Shown: positions 23,144-26,658 of the stretch, in pieces | Numbering within the stretch: position 1 is the first letter of the stretch | Layout of the letters: each line of letters starts with the position of its first letter | Assembly (NCBI GenBank): GCA_029717555.1 | Contig: JAMDHS010000147.1 | Span: 1-26,658 of the forward strand | Source: Peribolospora baueri | Taxonomy: Eukaryota; Basidiomycota; Peribolosporomycetes; Peribolosporales; Peribolosporaceae | DNA: 26,658 nt | Direction of reading: 5' to 3' | Translations under genes and position numbers: made by a program | Notes under the pieces: generated by a model | Database searches by the model: none | What the model was told of the DNA's origin: nothing | Seen by the model: the letters and a program-made list of their open reading frames with translations, nothing else

Positions 23144-25561
23144 ATGCCCGCTTCATCCGATCCGCCGCCTGCCCTGCCGCTTGAGCAACCGACGCTCTTG
23201 TCCTCCCTGTCGCCTCGTCGACTGCTCTCGAGTACCCAAGGCGGACCAACCTCCATTTCGCCTGCACCCCCACCCGTATGCTTGCTCCCTCGCCAGCCGT
23301 TCCCAAACCACACGACCTGGAAGGTGACGACGCACACCTTCCCAGCCGCCTTTCCACGTACCTTGCCGACCTCCACTCGCCCGCCAGCTCAGCCCACGGA
23401 AGCCGAGCCGGTCCCTCTTCCTGGAGACGACAAGACAGTGTCCGACAAGATCAGGAAGGAATGGGCGAAGCGGGTGCTGGAGGATATGGAGAAGTCCCTC
23501 GTGGACGAGCGCTCGAAGGCGATGGAGGACAAGACGGCTCGGTGGGAAGAGGCCAAGGCGGAACAGCCACAGCTGCATTGCGTCGTCAACCGATACACCC
23601 GCCCCTTGTCGCTGAACGGGGGCGGGAATGGGACGGCACAGGGCCAGAACGGGCTCGTTATCGTGCTCGCTCACGCTAACGGCTTCCACAAGGAGGTGAG
23701 CCCGTCCGTTCGTCGGGTCGAGCCGTCAGGGCCGTGTCGTTGGACAACCGTGCTCAAGTTCTATGCGCTCTCCTTTCCTTTTTACTTTTTGTTCATTCCG
23801 CACTCTTCCCGCCGTCCTCATAGCTTTGGGAGGTATGCTTGGACAACCTGCTTTCGACAGTCAAGACGCCCATTGCGGAGATCTGGTCTCTCGACGCCGT
23901 TCACTCGGGCGACAGCGGCCCTCTGAACAGAGAAAAGCTGGGGGACACCTGTGAGTGGACTTTGCTTTCGCTCTCCAACGAGAAGATCTGAGGCATTGTG
24001 GCTCAAGCTTGCGGCCGGGTGGACTTGATCGATCTATCGATCGCACCGCCCCGCTCGCCCCTCCGTTCTTCTCGCCTTTTCGCAGTCTATTGGCAGGACA
24101 ACGTCCGCGACGTGCTCCAGTTCCTCACGCATTACCTCCCGCTCAGACCGGCCGACTCTCCTTCCCGGTCTTCGGCGCTGAGGCGTCATAGCGCGGCCCA
24201 AACTGCGCGCAACAAGGTCGTAGGTATAGGTGCGTTAGCCTTGCTGTCAGTCCGGCCAGTTATTTGTGTGAGACGCCTCACGGCGGCAGACATGCCCGAG
24301 GCAACACAGAAGAGGTGATGCATTTCCGTTGTCGACCGTCGTCTCCTTTCCACTCCACGCACCTAAAGGGCACTCGTTCGGAGGTTGCTCCATGGCGATG
24401 GCGGCGAATGCGCGGCCGGATCTCTTCAGCTCACTCCTTCTCGTAGACCCTACGATCGTAAGTCCCGAATTGGGTGAGTGGATCGTCGTCGGTCGGATCA
24501 AATGATGGGCGGGGGATCCGCTCGTATGCTCGGCGTGCACATTTGAACGAATCGCGCGACCTTTCTTTCTCCCTTCTCTTTCTTGTATGTAGCGGCCGTC
24601 CCATTTCAAGGCTGGCTTTCAAACCTCATGAAAGGTGCCATAACGAGGAGGGACAAGTGGAGGAGCAGGTGGGTGATCCGTTGGCGTGGCCACGCGTGTC
24701 GGACGATCCACGTACGCGGTCGCTGACGATCCGAGCCTTTTTGTTCCTGCGCCTCACACTCTCCTTTCGTTCGTTATTCCCCCGTCTCGTGATCCCTTCT
24801 CAGAGCCGAAGCCTACATATCCTTCGCCGCCAAGCCCTTCTTCGCCTCGTGGGACTCGCGCGTCCTCAAGCTGCACATTCGCTTCGGCCTCGTACCCGTC
24901 GACGAGCATTCTCCCGACGACCTTGACGTGTCCATTGAGGATCCTGAAAAGAGGGGAGCAGAGAGCGGGGAAGTGACGCTCAAGTGTTCGAAGCTGGACG
25001 AAGCGAGAACTTTGTGAGTGTGAGCTTCTCCTTGCGCGTGAGCGTCATCTCTCTTTCACTTACGACACCTCCCCATCTCCGCATTGGGCGGCGTGTCCGT
25101 CGAACGACACTTCCCCCCTTTTTTTTTTTTTTTTTCGTCGCGCCATGTCCGACAGCGCGGAAAGCAGGCGATCGTCGACGTACGGGTGGCTCTGTCTCAA
25201 CACCGGTCGTCTCTCGATGCCCGTCCATTTCGCCATCGCGACCGATGGCTCTGTGTTGTGAGCGTCGCCTCGCCTCGCCTCGCATGTTCGAAACCTTTGG
25301 CGTCCACGTCACTGACCGATCCACCCCTCCTTTCGCTTCCCCGTCTTATGCAGCGCGGGTGACGAGGAAGACGCGCGAACGGTGGCAGGGGCGCTCGCGC
25401 ATGCGACGGTCGACATGATCCCGTCGGGCCACCTCATCCCTCAAGAACAGCCTCTCCTCCTCGCCAGCTCTCTCTCCGCCGCGCTCGATCGACAGTTCTG
25501 CTTCTCTGCGCCCGCGGGCCCGCCGCCGCCGACGGCGACGTCGCTCAAAGCCGTGTTGTGA
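23144..25561 (+). CDS. Alpha/beta hydrolase, Lpx1-like
   Basis: A serine hydrolase of the fungal Lpx1 / toxin-biosynthesis-protein group; the substrate is unknown. Exons 23144-23695, 23824-23950, 24086-24229, 24369-24473, 24593-24668, 24804-25013, 25156-25257 and 25354-25561 give 507 codons plus stop, all in phase. The first 90 or so residues are Pro/Ser-rich, followed by a charged helical stretch. The fold begins at VIVLAHANGFHKELWE (oxyanion region). The nucleophile elbow is GHSFGG (Ser277), followed by LLLVDPTI. The catalytic His is in SGHLIPQEQP (His465), and the acid is likely in TDGSVFAGDEED. Yeast Lpx1 is peroxisomal, but this protein ends in KAVL and lacks PTS1. Its sixth intron carries a 17-T run. 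The gene reads away from simple repeats at the right edge. Confidence 0.9.
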
Positions 25562-25624
25562 TGCGGATGGCATGGGCAGTTGAGTGGGGATCGTATGTAT
25601 GTAGAGTAGACGGGAAACCGCGGC

Positions 25625-25681
25625 CGGAATCGGAATCGGAATCGGAATTCGAATCGGAATTGCAATCGGGATCGGGAATCG
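25625..25681. repeat. GGAATC-type hexanucleotide repeat
   Basis: About nine units of GGAATC with single-base variants (GGAATT, GCAATC, GGGATC), just downstream of the hydrolase stop codon and probably within its 3' UTR. Confidence 0.85.
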
Positions 25682-25730
25682 GCGTCGAACGCAAGGCAAG
25701 GCAAGGCGTATTGCGTCTGGTGGTAGGGCC

Positions 25731-25788
25731 CATCCACCCATCCATCCATCCATCCATCCATTCATTCATTCATTCATGCATGCATGCA
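25731..25788. repeat. CATC / CATT / CATG tetranucleotide microsatellite
   Basis: A CATC array that changes into CATT and then CATG units, showing stepwise base replacement along the array. It starts with the same CATCCACC interruption as the array at 20771-20821. Confidence 0.9.
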
Positions 25789-26658
25789 CGCCTGCGTGAA
25801 GGGGGCGCGGGGGAAGGGGAAGGGGGATAGCACGAGATGACGATTCGTCGGTTGGGCTCATCCCATTCGATTTGGGCGAGCGAGAGCCAAGCCAGCACGC
25901 CAAGGCTAAATTTGAATTGCATTGATTGAATGTGGTGAGGGACCTTCGTGATATTTATCTGTCTATTTATCTGTTTATCTGTCTCTCGCCAGAGACGGGG
26001 ACGGGGACGGGACGTCGGAAGCCCCGTTCGTTCGTTAGTTCGTTCGCCCGACTGCGCTCGCTTGTGCATGCATAGACGCCGCGGGCCAGGCCGGGTCCCC
26101 TCTCCCTCCCTGCCTGCCTCCCTCCACGGTTTGGATAGGGCGGGCGAAGGGGATGCGGTGAGTATCGCGTTAAGGAAAAAAAAAGAAAAAAAAAGTTGGC
26201 CGGACATTCTTTTGTCTGTTTTTCTTCCGGTTTTTCCTCTCTATCTTGCGTTGGGAAAAATTTCAGATGAGGGTTAAAGGCGGTCCGGTCCGGTCGTGCC
26301 TTCTCGGGAGAGAGTAGGCGCTACCGGGGCGCGCATGTGCTGTTCCTTGTTTTATTCCTTCATACGACATGGGGTAGAATTAGAAAGGAGGATTGCAAAG
26401 CAGGGCAGGCAAGGTAGGCAGGCAGGTTGGTAGGCAGGGTAGACAAGACAGACAGGTAGGCAGATAGGCGTCGTTGACAAATTAGGCAGGCGGGGCGAAT
26501 CCCGAAAGGGAAGAGAGGGGAAGGAAGAAAGGAAATGAGGCGGGTGAGATTGCGAACCGTGTAGATCGATGGAGCCGAGTCGAAGTGCGGTGAAGTAATG
26601 GAGGGCAAAGATCCCTGGCCAAGTCATCCGTCCGTTCGAAGGAAATTTTTAAAAAAAA

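Larger units (their letters stand above)
25562..26658. other. Right-edge region rich in simple repeats, no gene recognised
   Basis: This 1.1 kb follows the hydrolase stop and shows a chain of unrelated short tandem repeats: GGAATC-like units, GGCAA units, CATC/CATT/CATG, TTATCTG units (25951-25986), GGGGAC units, CTGC/CTCC units and AGGCAGG/TAGG units (about 26396-26470). Frames of up to 145 codons on either strand are repeat-driven and not convincing. The first part must hold the hydrolase 3' UTR. The window ends in an A run. Confidence 0.55.

Noticed and set aside
24458-24463. GTAAGT donor after the VDPTI codons of the hydrolase
   Set aside because: It matches the consensus better than the donor used, but it puts the next exon out of frame. 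The donor at 24474 gives VSPELAAVPFQGW in frame.

Overview
The window is nuclear DNA of an intron-rich, GC-rich fungus, almost certainly a basidiomycete. I base this on many short GT-AG introns (45 placed, mostly 64-140 nt), a bifunctional PabA-PabB protein, a trifunctional HIS4, a kynurenine 3-monooxygenase and a Zn2Cys6 regulator. The class is not certain; Pucciniomycotina or Exobasidiomycetes would both fit. The window opens on a T run and closes on an A run, so it may be a whole contig that broke at homopolymers.

Layout: (1) 157-2765, minus: mitochondrial D-2-hydroxyglutarate / D-lactate dehydrogenase (DLD2/D2HGDH type), 8 exons including a 10-nt microexon. (2) 3219-4500, minus: the Qb-SNARE VTI1. 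(3) 4799-7700, plus: HIS4, sharing a 298-bp divergent promoter with VTI1. (4) 8076-11523, plus: aminodeoxychorismate (PABA) synthase ABZ1. (5) 12065-14475, minus: a RidA (YjgF/UK114) imine deaminase joined in frame to a complete D-amino-acid oxidase with a C-terminal peroxisomal AKL signal. (6) 14715-16859, plus: kynurenine 3-monooxygenase (BNA4), head to head with the fusion gene. (7) 17437-20026, minus: a Ser/Pro-rich Zn2Cys6 regulator. (8) 21812-22681, plus: a small Hva1-TUDOR (DUF2945) protein with an 18-nt microexon. (9) 23144-25561, plus: an alpha/beta hydrolase of the Lpx1-like type. About 1.1 kb of stacked simple repeats follows.

The main find is the RidA-DAO gene. The RidA reading frame reaches its normal C-terminus without a stop and meets a good splice donor. 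A 106-nt intron in phase 0 then leads straight into the DAO frame, which has no ATG of its own next to its FAD-binding motif. All ten exons add up to one 517-codon frame. DAO releases imino acids and RidA hydrolyses them to keto acids, so the fusion would couple two successive steps, and the AKL end would place both in the peroxisome. The divergent neighbour handles L-kynurenine, and DAO is known to oxidise D-kynurenine, which gives a possible shared tryptophan-catabolic context.

All gene models were built by hand from splice signals, frame continuity and remembered family sequences. Nothing was checked against RNA or databases. I saw no tRNA, rRNA, CRISPR, transposon or virus-derived element.
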